In this document: positions 1-11,226 of the stretch, piece by piece
Layout: every line of letters starts with the position of its first letter
Numbering within the stretch: position 1 is the stretch's first letter
From: Alopecurus myosuroides
Lineage: Eukaryota > Streptophyta > Magnoliopsida > Poales > Poaceae
DNA: 64,000 nucleotides
Direction: 5' to 3'
Assembly: GCA_028641055.1 (NCBI GenBank)
Contig: CM054060.1
Coordinates: forward strand, 293,308,660 to 293,372,659
The notes under the pieces: model-generated
What the model saw: only the letters and a program-made list of their open reading frames with translations
The model's database searches: none
What the model was told of the DNA's origin: nothing
Position numbers and translations under genes: made by a program

Positions 1-227
1 GTGGTTAGGAAAACATTCAAGTACCACTGATAATTTTGGTGTGCTCAAATTTTACATCTAGCATTTTTATTTGTATAAAAATCTTGGGTGTTGTTTTTTG
101 TTTAAGATAAAAAAGAATAACCCTTAGGAAAAAAATTGCCACCCAAGCTAGATCTGCTGGCCATGGGATAAACAGATGCCAATCCGGCCCACAGAGACGC
201 GCGCGTGTGGGGCGCTGCACGGGAACG
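1..227. other. Unassigned stretch at the window edge
   Basis: AT-rich up to about 140, then GC-richer. No coding frame, terminal repeat or recognisable element is visible. It directly precedes Athila-type LTR fragments and is probably the end of another repeat cut by the window edge. Confidence 0.4.
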
Positions 228-411
228 TGATATGTCATAAACATATCCATAATTTATGAAGTTCCATGTTGTTTTCATGCTAGATGCTTGATACGTCATA
301 AACGTATCCATAATTTCTGATGTTCCATGTTGATGTTATTTGCTACATGTTTGCTACAGACTTTATGTTATTTTTATCGATTTAATTGGACTAACCTATT
401 GACAAGATGCC
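228..411 (+). repeat. Two head-to-tail 5'-end fragments of an Athila-type LTR
   Basis: Positions 228-288 start TGATATGTCATAAACATATC and 289-411 start TGATACGTCATAAACGTATC. Both match the first bases of the LTRs at 3744 and 6859. The second fragment runs through the shared block 'gactaacctattgacaagat', which recurs near 3851 and 6964. It then joins the broken protease of element A without a gap. Two partial copies of the same LTR start suggest an aborted or recombined insertion. Confidence 0.75.
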
Positions 412-1761
412 ATGCTTGGTCATCCAATTCATACCAAGTACAACTTCTGTCCCTTGTGAGCCTAGTACTACGATATCAACATGAAATGTTTTCCCTTTAA
501 TATCAATGGGCACATTATTGCAAGCATGGTTGGCTTTGGTGGTTTCTCCGGGTATTTGCACTAACATAGCAATAGCCATGCGGTTGTATTCCATACCACT
601 CTTCTTAACAAATGGCTTAGTGATAAAGGAATGATATGCACCAATCACCGTGTCAGGTGCCTCCTGAGCCTCCTCGACGCTAACATGATCCAGATGTCCC
701 TTCACCACATTTCTCAGCTTCTTCTGAGTAGAGCCCTAAGTCATCTTGGCAGCATTAGGATGAGATGGAGAAGGGTTCTTGCTGGGACATTCACGAGAGA
801 AGTGCCCTGCCTTCCTACAAGAAAAATATCCACCTGCTCGCTTTGGAGAAGAAGGAGTAGCACGGTTGAAGGTGTTTCCAATGTTTCCACCTCCATGACG
901 TGGTGCATAAGGAGCATTGTGGTTGGATTTGAAAGTTCTTGGAGCAAACTGAGCATTGGGGTGAGGTGCATAACCAGGTGCTATAGGGGGTGGAGGTCTC
1001 ACAGGTGGAGCACTACGATCCCTAGGAGTACTTGGTCCTCCTTGCTGCATCATCTTCCTCTTGTGGTTATCATAAGAAGTCTGGTGCTTGTGCTCCATTA
1101 GGATGGCGGCATTAGCAAGCGAATCCATGTCTTGGAAAGGAATAACCACTCGAGTACATTGCAGTTCATCATGCAGCCCATTCAAAAACCTCTCTTTCTT
1201 CTTCTCTGCAGAATCAACACCATTGGGAGCATACCTAGCCAGAGTGGTAAACTCCTACTAATACTTTGACACAGACATTCCTCCTTGCCTCAGTTTCAGG
1301 AATTTGTCCCGCATAATGTTCATCACTCCCGTAGGGATGTGATACTTGCGGAACTTGGTAAAGGACTCATCCCAAGTGGTGACTTGATCAGCAGCCACCA
1401 TAGCACGAGTAGTTTCCCACCAAGTCCACGCCAGTCCAAGGAGAAAGTGAAAGGCATAAAGGACCTTTTCATTCTCTGCAACACCAGCTACTTCTATATT
1501 GTTTTCCATGGTGCGTAGCCAGTCATCTGCATCAAGAGGTTCAACTATTCGGGTGAAGGTTGGAGGGTTGGTGTTTTGGAATTCTTTCATCTTGGAACGG
1601 GCACCATTTCCCGTATTGTTAGTACCAAGATAGGCCAAGTGTTGGAGAGTAGCAAGAGTGGTTGTGCACTCAGCACGAGCGGCCTCACGGTCTTCCATCA
1701 TCATTGCAAGTATTTGAGCCACGGATAGCTCGAGTGGTGGTGGTGGAGGATCGCGAGCCAT
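412..1761 (-). pseudogene. Chromovirus-like gag-protease of element A (dead)
   Basis: Read on the minus strand from the ATG at 1761-1759. The protein has a proline-rich start, a retrotransposon gag domain (WLRTMENNIEVAG, then a FLKLRQGGMSVSKY motif), a proline-rich linker and a CCHC-type zinc knuckle. It continues in the same frame into an aspartic protease that ends LGMNWMTKHG. It is broken in several ways. Two consecutive TAG codons lie at 1255-1260 and another TAG at 736-738. The first cysteine of the zinc knuckle reads as tyrosine (YFSC then GHFSREC). The protease lacks the DSGA catalytic segment, since VIGAYHSFITKPF runs straight across it. The frame is cut at about 411 by the LTR scrap, so RT and integrase are missing. 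The PBS and LTR to the right fit a minus-strand Ty3/gypsy chromovirus of the del/Tekay type. The lineage is inferred from gag and protease only. Confidence 0.85.
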
Positions 1762-2073
1762 GCTGAAGGAAAAAGGGGGTTTAACAACCCAGGATTAATA
1801 GGTTTGGGGCAAGCAAAAAGACAGGAAGTAAGGAATGCAAGGTAAAGATTTAAGAGAAGACCAGAAGAAAAAAAACATTACATACATACATCACATAGAT
1901 TCTCATACAAGCCAACGTACACAAACATAAGTCTCACAACACAACCATACACCAAAAAATGTGACTCGAGGGGACATCGCAACACTACTAGCATCCTGAT
2001 CTAACTCACATACGACCACAAGGAAAAGGGTATCCACCTAATCCTCTCCATCTTTATCATCGTCAAAGAGGAT
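1762..2073 (-). other. Spacer between gag and the coiled-coil ORF of element A
   Basis: About 310 bases upstream of the gag ATG, on the sense (minus) strand of element A. There is no sustained frame or repeat. It presumably served as gag leader. Confidence 0.5.
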
Positions 2074-2470
2074 CTAGTTTGGTTCCTCCTCGTCACCGAC
2101 GCGGTCGTCATCCTCCTGGTCACTTGGGTCACTAATATCCATACCATCGGATGGAATATCGTCGTCTGGAAAGAGGCCCACGTTCTCCTTGCGGACCTCG
2201 GTGATCTCCTCCTCCAAATCCTCAATGGTCGAGTCTCTCGTGGCCAAGTCCTCTCTAGCAGTCTTCAGCCAACCACAAAAAATGACATTAGCCTTCTGGA
2301 GCGCCTCTACCTTCTTGGAGAGGCTGGTACGGGCCAACCTGGCGGTTCGCAGTTGTCCCTCCATGGTGCGAGTCTTTGTAGACTGTGTGTTGAATTGCAC
2401 ACGCAGAGTGTCGAGGCTGTTCTGGGTACGGTGCAGGAAATACTCCACATCGTCCAAGTGAGTACACATG
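2074..2470 (-). pseudogene. Extra coiled-coil ORF upstream of gag in element A
   Basis: The open frame runs from the ATG at 2470-2468 to a stop at 2074, about 131 codons. It shows heptad-rich segments (LDTLRVQF; KKVEALQKAN; TIEDLEEEITEVRKEN) followed by an acidic tail rich in D and E. No catalytic motif is seen. It lies between the PBS and gag and is read in the gag direction, so it is part of element A and not a host gene. Many grass chromoviruses carry an additional ORF before gag, and this looks like the C-terminal remnant of one. Its function is unknown. Frames at 2583-2916 on the same strand may be the broken N-terminal part. Confidence 0.55.
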
Positions 2471-3072
2471 CTGCTCAAAGGCTACGAGTAAGGAATAGGA
2501 AGCCTATCCTCATCTTACCACCCGTACAACTCAAAGCTTGTATCAACGAAGCGTAAGTCACACAGGTAGGCCAGGAGTGCAATCACCTGCTAAAGAACTC
2601 GAACAACTCCGCAATCCACGAGCGGACAATCGCGTGGAAGACGTAAACTAGAGAAGAAGGTGTCGTCAGAGTCGGGCGGATATTACATTTCACCAGCCAA
2701 GAAAACTCGCTACTAGCAACGCCGACCTGCCCTCCTCTCAACTGTGGTAGTGGACGCCCGTGGATCTGGGTCATTTCTACCACCTCTGTCTCGAAGCGAA
2801 AGTGAAGCCAAGTGTAACCCCCAATTTCTGCGACTGAGTGAAGACGACGTCCATCTACACAAATTTAAAGTATAGTTTAAGTTAGTAACTAGTGTGCAAA
2901 ATTTTGAGGTATGCAAGATGTAAATTAATGTTAGTGGAGTTTAAAACACAGAGGGGACATGGTATAAGGAATATTTTGGTACTTAGTCATCTGCGGATAT
3001 TTTTCTCTTATAAAATATCTTTCGGAGTACTAGCCAACCTCCATGCTAACTAAGGTATCCTATGGTCAGGAT
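2471..3072 (-). other. Leader of element A with broken coding remnants
   Basis: This lies between the PBS (3073-3085) and the coiled-coil ORF. Two short overlapping minus-strand frames (2583-2783 and 2713-2916) share an apparent frameshift around 2780-2830. They could be the N-terminal half of the extra ORF. The rest (2917-3072) is AT-rich and featureless. Confidence 0.4.
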
Positions 3073-3085
3073 GGCTCTGATACCA
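3073..3085 (-). other. Primer binding site of element A (initiator-Met tRNA type)
   Basis: The minus strand reads TGGTATCAGAGCC, the usual initiator-methionine tRNA complement. It is four bases inside the LTR end at 3090. Element C has the identical arrangement at 62059-62075, which fixes the minus orientation of A. Confidence 0.9.
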
Positions 3086-3743
3086 ACTCTGTGGGGACCC
3101 CAGACTAGTAGTCCAAGACCTCCAATATGCATACATTCACTATCCCGGGATCATTCAGTCATGAACAACATATTTAGAGTTTTCAAACAGAGTACAACAT
3201 CCATTACACAAATACAACACAAGTATTTTAAAATTTTACATGACCAAGTCTTTAGATAATGTCCATGCAGGGAAGACTACGCACACGACAATGGAAGATA
3301 GGAAAATACAACACGATAGGACCCAAGTGATGCCTTAACACCACGGGCTGCTGACCGAGAGACGTGAGTAATCTGCAGGGTTGTCAAAGTACACCTCCTC
3401 ATAGTGATCTTCCTGAGAATCCTCCTTGAAGTCTGACCAGGTAAATATCCCGGGGAAAAACCAATGTGAGTACATTTGATTGCAGTTGCAAGTCACCCTA
3501 AATGAAAGCATAAAGATGCAAGTATGCATAGGTATTATAGGTAGGCCATAATTAGGGTTCATCTAGCCATGATGGATATAAGATTCATCATGGTTGCACA
3601 AATTTTAATAAACTTTGTTGAAGATGATACTTCAAAAGATAGATATAATTTCTCTTTTAGATATTGCATATTCACAAGGTTTTACTGAAGACGTTTGTAG
3701 AAAAGAGTTTTCTTTGCAAAACTTCTTGGAAGACAAAGCCCCT

Positions 3744-5134
3744 TGATACATCATAAACATATCCGTAATTTGTGATGTTCCATCTTGTTTTCGTGCTATA
3801 TGCCACATGTTTAATATACACTTTATGACATTTTTATCGATTTTCTGGGACTAACCTATTGACAAGATGCCACAGAGCCCTGTTTTTTATTTCAGAAAAG
3901 TTGTTCTGGAAATATTCTCGGAATTGGATGAAACAAAAGCCAAAAGTATTAGAATTCCCGACACGTCAACGGAGTCCAAAGGAGACCCGGAGGGGTGCCC
4001 TGGATCAGCCACACAATGGGGCCGCACGGACTCCCCCTGGCTGTGCCGGCTAGTGTTGTGGGCCCCTGAGGTGCCCACCGACGTTGCCGTTTCGCCTATA
4101 TAGTCTGCCAAAGCATAAACCCTAAATATATCAGCCCCCTTCTATGAAAAGTTACGTAGCTCCGCCATCGCCGCCGACAAGTTTCGAGGGACAGAAATAT
4201 CTGTTCTGGCACCCTGCCGGGACAGGGAAGTGCCCCCTGAGCCATCTCCATTGAACTCCACTGCCATCTTCATCGTCACTGATGTCTGTTATGATGAAGA
4301 GGGAGTAGTTATCCCCAGGGCTGAGGGATCTACCGGTATCTCTCTCCCCATGGTGTGATCTTTATGTGATCATGAGCTTTGTAATCTAGCTGAATAAGTG
4401 GATGTTACTCTTCATTTATTATGCTACTCAAGTGGTTTCGTTATGAGATATCTGTAGACACTTTGATCACGGTGTAAAGGTGAAAGTGTGTGCACCGCGT
4501 GGTTTAGCATGATATTTATATTTTGTGTTGGATGATCCTATGAAATTGTGGTGTTTGTTTGGAACCCTCTAGGTCTCATGGTGATAGCGTGGGGGTTACC
4601 TAGATGGGTAAATGCGAACTCTAAGGAGTGCGTTTTGCGTCCCTACAAAATGATTGTTGTTTGTTATCCGATTGGAGAGTGGTTCGGAGTAGCATAGTGA
4701 AGAAAGATATTTATGCACTCAATTATGTTATTATTGTTGAGAGTGTTCACTAGTGAAATTATGATCCCTAGGCCTTGTTTTCGACCATTGAAATACCATT
4801 TCCGGTCAATTTTGCTACATGTTTGCTTGCTGCCATTTTTTTATTTCAGATTTCTATTATCACTTAGAATCATCCATATTACTTGTATTTTACTCTATTT
4901 TCGCCGGACTAGTGCACATATACAACTGACAATTGTATTAGGTGTGTTGGGGACACAAGATACTTCTTGTATCGTAATTGCAGGGTTGCTTGAGAGGGAT
5001 ATCTTTGACCTCTTCCTCCCTGAGTTTGATAAACCTTGGGTAATCCACTTAAGGGATACTTGTAGCTGTTCGACAAACCTCTGCACTTGGAGGCCCAACA
5101 GTGTCTACAAGAATAGAAGTTTGTGTAGACATCA
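3744..5134 (+). mobile_element. Complete solo LTR, Athila-type
   Basis: It begins TGATACATCATAAACATATC and ends GTAGACATCA, so it has TG...CA termini. No internal region or second LTR is attached. The flanking 5-mers are CCCCT (3739-3743) and CACCT (5135-5139), an imperfect target duplication inside the LTR of element A. A TATA-like TATATAG lies at 4097-4103. The 3' half keeps the typical segment ending in 'ggaggcccaacagtgtctac'. The structure implies LTR-LTR recombination removed the internal part. Confidence 0.8.
4097..4103 (+). promoter_or_regulatory. TATA box of the solo LTR
   Basis: TATATAG follows 'tttcgcc' at the position equivalent to the TATATAT at 7211-7217 of the second Athila-type LTR. 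Conservation between the two LTRs supports a core promoter. Confidence 0.5.
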
Positions 5135-5546
5135 CACCTCCAAGCTTATCAAATATCCAGTACCTCCAAGGTATGAAGTTCCAATGTCCAAGTACCTCCT
5201 AGGTACTTCACCATTTTCCTCCTCCTTTCTTTTGAAAAGAACGACACAATACTAGCTATATGGTCACTCAACTTTCCATATCCGAGGACGCAGATATTCT
5301 GAATAGTTTTACTCTGCGACGGTGTACACATTCCACAAGATCCAGTAAATCCGTGTGAACAACCACGGACTGTCCGTGACAGTATGCGAACATCTGATAA
5401 CTTATCCTAACCATCCGCTATATTTATGTTAGTAAATGACTACCTATTCAACTGAGTTTGTTCTTCCCGGCACCGAGTGAGTCAGCCGTAACGATCCATT
5501 TTCCCCTGATAACACACAACCATGGATGGAGACCAATTGTTGTAAC

Positions 5547-5561
5547 GGGGGGGGGGGGGGG
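5547..5561 (+). repeat. Homopolymer run of 15 G
   Basis: Uninterrupted guanines sit inside the A LTR, where the homologous stretch of element C (about 60975-60995) has ordinary sequence. It could be slippage or a sequencing or assembly artefact. Confidence 0.8.
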
Positions 5562-6275
5562 ATTTAATCCCACACTTTGGATGTCCTGTTACACTCTCTC
5601 GTCGACAATTTGGTTCAGGTGACTCGAACCCCTATAGCACATTGAGGTAGACTATGGACTAACACATACAAGTTTCAAGATAGGCCTCGTACCCATATTG
5701 AGATAATTTGGCAGCACGATTTGGTTGCCCGGGAAAGACTAGATTATGTGTCGTTTTTAGAAAACACTTTCGAAAAAGTTCCTCTTCACATCCTCCCCTG
5801 GGCAAGGTACACATTTCTACGAGTTTTTTTTTTCATACAAACATTGTTTTCCAAAAACAACTTTTAACGTATCCACTAGGGGACTTAAGGATTATAAGAT
5901 TTGGTGGTAAGTATATAATATGGTGGCCAAGGGCTTGGTAACACCAAGATTAAACTAGTGGCAATAGTATTAATAACCATAGTATTACTAATAGTAACAA
6001 CACACTAGGAAATAGTTCCTCGAACGAGATTTCGTAAAAATTCAGAAGTAAAACAATGCATGATACAACGGATAAGTAAAAAAAACGTTTAGAATGGCTT
6101 GCCTTGGTACTGATCTTGTCCCTGGTCTTGGAATCAACAGGAGTGGTAATAAACCTCCTCAACAACTTATCCTTTTTCGTTTTCTAGCGTCGTAAAAGGA
6201 AAAATAAACACTCAATTAGAACCAAACAAAGACAAGCACTTGAAATAACACTGAAGATACATCAAGCATTTCAGA

Positions 6276-6858
6276 AAAATAAAAAGACTCCAATTTAGCA
6301 ATAATGAGGACTTCAAAAGAGAAAGGTTTTTCAAATTCCTGTTTAGCATGCTGTACCAGCTCTTCCATTGTGTCACCTTGTGTCCACTCAATTTATTAGT
6401 AAGAAAAAATCTCAACCTGAATGGCATTTAAATAAGAGGTGTTCCCAGGTTTCCACTTCATCAGAGTGACATAATTCACGGTGAAGCAAATCACTGACAT
6501 TGCAATTTCTCCTCCTTAGCATATCTCTAGTATTCAGTCTATCAGAACATTTACTCTTCCAGATGTGATTGTATATATTGCTTGCAACTTGATTTCTGAA
6601 AGAATAATGGTAGTATAAGCTTGAGGTATATGAACCATTTTTCAAAATTGTGGCCCAACAATCCTGCCCAGAGCTATATAATGATATGGAATAAGCTCAT
6701 GTTGCAACTGTAGCATTTCAGAAAAGGCCTAGGCAGATAGGGACAGGTAAAAGAACTATGAAATGTCCTCTTCATCCAAGAAATTTTTAGTAGAGAGGTG
6801 TGGGTCTAGGGCAAAGGAATATAATCTAGGAAACTGCTCAGCCAAAATCCTTGACCTC
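6276..6858 (-). pseudogene. LINE (L1-type) 3'-end fragment: RT zinc-binding region
   Basis: On the minus strand, two broken frames (6645-6412 and 6427-6212) resemble the zinc-binding domain at the C-terminus of plant LINE reverse transcriptases. Visible motifs are IWKSKCSDRLNTRDMLRRRN, then a cysteine cluster, then ETWEHLLFKC, followed by a hydrophobic tail. It lacks the RT catalytic domain and is frameshifted near 6425. It is wedged between the truncated LTR of element A and the LTR of element D. The assignment rests on motif resemblance. Confidence 0.6.
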
Positions 6859-7210
6859 TAATACGTCATAAACATATCCTTAATTTCTGATGTTCCATGT
6901 TGTTTTCATGTTATTTGCTACATGTTTGCTATAAATTTTATGTCATTTTTATCGATTTTCGGGACTAACCTATTGACAAGATGCCACAGAGCCAGTTCCA
7001 TGTTTTCTGCTGTTTTTAGTATCAGAAAAGTTATTCTGGAAATATTCTCGGAATTTTAAGATTCAAAGCCCGGAAGTCTTAGAATTCCACAAGGTTCCAC
7101 GGAATCCCGAAGAGGGGCCACATGGGGGTCACACCATAGGACGGCGCCCCCTGGCCACGCCTGGGGGTGTTGTGGGCCCCTCGGGCGTCCACCGCCATCG
7201 CCCTTTCGCC

Positions 7211-7217
7211 TATATAT
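7211..7217 (+). promoter_or_regulatory. TATA box of LTR D
   Basis: TATATAT follows 'tttcgcc', in the same context as the solo LTR at 4097. Confidence 0.5.
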
Positions 7218-8606
7218 CCCCCCCGAAACGTGAACCCTAAAGATATACCAAATTTCCACGAAAAACACCCGAGGCCGCCGTCATCGTCAACCCGAGATCG
7301 GGAGGGTTCTAGAGTTCTCCCCGGCACCCTGCCGGGAGGGAAAATCATCACTGGAGGGTTCTACAGCACCATGCCCGCTTTCGGAGTGATGCGTGAGTAG
7401 TTCATCCCTGGACTACGGGTCCATAGCAATAGCTAGATGGTTGTACTCTCCACTTTATGTCTCATGTTTAGATCTCTTGAGCAGCCTCACATGATCGAGA
7501 TCATCTTATTCCATTGAATGTTGAATGCTATGTCTCTTAATTATCAATCTATCATGTTATATTCATGTTTATGTTATTTATGATCTTGCATGATCTCCGT
7601 TTTTAGTAGATTCTTCGGCCAAGTAGATGTTAGTGACTCCAAGAGGGAGTATTTATGCTCGATAGTGGGTTCATGCCTCCTTTGCATCTATGCTCGAGTG
7701 ACAGAAACGTGACGAATGGAGGATGTGTTGTTGCCATTAGGGAGAAAACAACAATGTTTACTTTGTTCACATTACACACTTTCCTTCCTGCGATAATCCG
7801 TTGCTTGCAACTTAATACCCAAAGTTTGTTCGGATGATATTCATAGGGTGGATTATAAGTCATAGATGCAGTTGGATGATGGTCTATGCATTGTGTTGTA
7901 ATGCCTGCATGATTCACATAGTAATCATCATGTCATGCATATGCACTACGGTGCAGCCTTGATATCTATCAATTTCCCAGCTATAATTTGTTCACCACAC
8001 ATTTTATCTATCTTTATGGAGAGACACCACTAGTGAATTGTGGACCCCGGTCCATCTTATATATATATATTTACTAATTGGAGGCACCAAACGAGGCACC
8101 ACAGTAATCCTAGGAATTAAGAATTTTTAACCGTCTAGATAATTAATGATGTGTCCGACACCGTTAGATGAAGCTTGAAACGCGCGATCCCCTGGCCAGT
8201 TAACGTGAGTCGTTTGCTACCTGGACTCCTGTTTCCAACTACCTGGACTCTACCTGTTTCTAATTCACTCAAGACAAAAAAGGAAACAAAAAAGCTGGGC
8301 GTCGTCCTCTCCTATGCTTAGCGCGGAAGTGCATCCATCTATTTTCGTGACCTGCACGTGATTAACACAGGCAATTGATGCTGCGGCCGGATTCGCATGG
8401 CAAGAAACGAACGGATTGCGCGTCTCCGCGGGCGCATACCCGCACTGCGTGAAGTCTGCACCATAATCGCTTGCCCATGGCAGGGAGCGATCAGCTGCAG
8501 TAGTTTTTGGTTCTCTGGTAATGGTAAAGATTTCAGTAGGGTGCTCTCGATCCGTTTGACCTAAAAACTAGAAAACTCTTTTGGTCCCGATCAGATATAT
8601 CTAATA

Positions 8607-8688
8607 TTCCCTCCGTTCACTTTTATAAGACTCACTTCTTACTATTGAAATGCTAGGAAGTGGGACTTATAAAAGTGGACGGAGGGAG
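8607..8688. mobile_element. Stowaway-type MITE (82 bp)
   Basis: Terminal inverted repeats TTCCCTCCGTTCAC and GTGGACGGAGGGAG are flanked by TA on both sides (8605-8606, 8689-8690). The two arms are nearly complementary along their whole length. Nested in the Helitron. Confidence 0.9.
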
Positions 8689-9148
8689 TACTTTATTCTA
8701 AAACACTACACTTGCCGCCCAGCAAGTCAGTTTGTTTTCTACTGCTCCGTATGAATTTGTTCAGACTCTAATTAATATGGCACTCGGTAACCAAACAATT
8801 TTTTTTTGGCATAAACCACATATTAAATGTGGTGCTCTAGCCTTGAACTAGGAACGTAGTATATGTCAAAAAAATATCATATACGAATTTATAAATTCAA
8901 TTAGGATTGGGTAAAATCTAGCCATGGCTAAATTCCATGTTTCCCGTCTATATGCGTGCTTATGTCATGCATTTAATGAGAACAAGCTTGGGCTCAAGCT
9001 ATGCTGCAGAACAAAATTTGGTTGGCTGAGCTGACAAACTTATGATGTAAAAATACTTCAAATTTATAATCGGGGAATATCCGAGTTGATTTTTTTAAAA
9101 AATTTTGCATCCCGAGAAATCTACAAATAATAAATAAATCTGTTGCTA

Positions 9149-9250
9149 CTTCCTCCGTTCCAAATTAGATGACTTCCACATACATGTATCTAGACATATT
9201 TTAGTATAGATACATCTATTTGAGAGTCATCTAATATGGAACGGAGGGAG
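9149..9250. mobile_element. Stowaway-type MITE (102 bp)
   Basis: Ends CTTCCTCCGTTCC and GGAACGGAGGGAG. TA is on the left (9147-9148) and a mutated AA on the right. The arms fold back on each other (ATTAGATGACT with its complement). Nested in the Helitron. Confidence 0.9.
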
Positions 9251-10833
9251 AACTATTTTACTCAATCTACTTACAATTAAACTCCTTTGTATTACAAAGT
9301 AAAGACCATGTAACTCAAATATTTACTAAGCTACTTCTCACAAATTCAAGATTTTTATTTCTTATGTATGATTAGTCTGCGACTATGGATATCTTCCAGA
9401 AGAATTATTACTCTTAACTCAGAATTAACTTTTCCATATTTTTTCTTAAAGGTTCTGTGAAATGGTGTGCATCACATAACGTTAGTGGTTTGTTTATACA
9501 ATTTTTTTTATTCTGAATGAGCCGTAAAATTTGGCACACCTAGAACTATTCTGATGCATTATGATATGTCGACATGGCTTTTCCATTTAGTGCTTCATGG
9601 AAAGTGATCAGTCTTGCAATTTTCATTGTGTATATTTGTACCTTCTGAATGTATATATCCTAAAAGATTAATTGTGTAAGTTATTTTGTTTTAAAAAAAT
9701 CAGAAACTCATTGAGTTTGTAATGTTAAGCGTGTGCTATATTCCAGAAAATCCATTATTATAATTTAGAAAGAGCATACTTGAAGAAACTGTGCGTTTTT
9801 TAACATTCTGAAATGTCGGTAACTCTGCTCAGATTTGTTGAGTTTTTCAGTCTTACAACACTACTCTCCATGTCTATGGATTATAACACACCTTTTTTGA
9901 AAGAATATTACTGCACAATTTGGTGTTCCATTTTTTTGTAATATATGTATGTTGTTTGTTTGTTTCTCCAGCAGTATAAATTTTTCTAGAAAGATAAATC
10001 ATTGATTTTGTTCGCCTTTCTTGAAAACTTATTCATAAATATGGTGCAGTTTTTGGAAAACTGAACAGATGTAAGAACTATGCTTGCGTTATTCAAATGG
10101 CCATGTAATTCTCTGAATAAAATTATTATTTAGTTATGTAATAAATTGTTAGGTGATCTGCTATTATGATAAACTGTTTTGTCACACTGTCTCTTAGAGT
10201 GTCTAAATGCAGGTACATCATTAAATCATTACACACACTCAATTTTATTTATTTATTCTAGATGCCTCATGGATGAGAGGAAAGTACTTTTTAGCTTCTT
10301 TCGTAAGTGATTGCAGTTATATAAATACTTAAATAGTAAAGAATTCAGTGTGTTGACCTAGAGAATACGGCGCAAATTATTTTTGGGATGGGCGGCACAG
10401 TAAATCAATATTAAAATCTTTATTTATCAAAGAGGAAACCAAATCAAATAGCACAATGCATATAAACTGGAAAAATAGATAGAGTCCTGAGGCTGTAAGG
10501 ATAAAATAGCAATTTTTTCGGTCATAAACGAAAAAAATATTTGCACATAAACTTACTGTTTGTATTTTAATTTTGGATTCGACAAAAAAAAATTGTTTTA
10601 TATCCAAAGTCCCAAGTACTTGAACACAAATATTATCTCATTTATGCATCCATAACCAAAAAGTAATCGTGTTTGAACCTAAGAAGCAAATATTTCCATA
10701 TAAAATGGCAGTAGAAAAAATATAGCTTTTTTCAAGAATTATTAGTGATTCTGTTTATAGGCGATTCAAGCATTTTTCATACCAAAATAGTGCTTTGAAA
10801 ATGGTTATATTAACGCATATTTAAAATAACTAG

Positions 10834-10861
10834 CCGTGCAGTTGCACGGGTTAACGACTAG
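10834..10861 (+). other. Helitron 3' terminal hairpin and CTAG end
   Basis: A perfect 7-bp stem with a 2-nt loop, an 8-nt spacer, then CTAG. This is the termination signal of rolling-circle Helitron transposition. Confidence 0.85.
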
Positions 10862-11226
10862 TTTTGTCATAATGATAATACAATCACTACAATTACTGTT
10901 TCCACTGTTTTCACATTACTACTACTGTTTCCATATTGTTCTACTGGTGTTTTCCACACTATACATTTAACCTCTTTGTTATCAGCAAAACCTGTGAGAT
11001 TGACAACCTCACTTCTTCGTTGGGGTAAAGTGAATTGATTTTTTGTGTGTAGGTTCCACGTTGCTTCTGAAAAAGTAGTGCGTCCTACCACATCAACTTC
11101 ATCAACCAACAGAGATTTCTTGTCCTCCTACTGGTCGATTCAACCTTGGTTTCTTTCCTGAGGGAAAACTAACCGCTGCACACTTCACGCCCTTCTCTTG
11201 GGGTTTACCAACGTCATCCATCAACA

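Larger units (their letters stand above)
3090..6275 (-). mobile_element. Partial 5' LTR of element A (same family as element C), interrupted
   Basis: The reverse complement of 3090-3743 and 5135-about 6275 aligns with the last 1.8 kb of the 6.1-kb LTR of element C (about 60255-62058). Shared blocks include the LTR end CCCCACA, the segment around 61200-61260 and the 'ggacttaag' block at 60660. The copy is interrupted by a solo LTR at 3744-5134. It is truncated near 6275, where a LINE remnant begins, so the LTR start is missing. Divergence from C is substantial, with many substitutions and small indels. Confidence 0.8.
8055..10861 (+). mobile_element. Non-autonomous Helitron (2.8 kb)
   Basis: The left end is TC directly after host A (8054). 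The right end is CTAG at 10858-10861 directly before host T (10862). The hairpin CCGTGCA-gt-TGCACGG (10834-10849) has a perfect 7-bp stem 8 nt before CTAG. These are the hallmarks of Helitrons: 5' TC, 3' hairpin plus CTRR, and A|T insertion without target duplication. Excision in thought rejoins the Athila LTR cleanly. No Rep/helicase frame is present, so the element depends on others. It is AT-rich after about 8.6 kb and carries two Stowaway MITEs. The segment 8150-8530 is GC-richer and could be captured DNA, but I recognise no gene in it. Confidence 0.85.
6859..11226 (+). mobile_element. Athila-type LTR (element D), split by a Helitron
   Basis: It starts TAATACGTCATAAACATATC, a mutated TGATACGTC. 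The first part is 6859-8054 and the second 10862-11226, interrupted by the Helitron at 8055-10861. Removing the Helitron gives about 1.56 kb ending 'catcaaca', followed by a primer-site-like TTGGCGTCGTTGC. It has a TATATAT at 7211-7217. No gag or pol remains downstream. Instead a reversed LTR end follows. Confidence 0.75.

Noticed and set aside
4713..5255. 180-codon plus-strand frame
   Set aside because: It crosses the end of the solo LTR into LTR A DNA, so it is chimeric and accidental.
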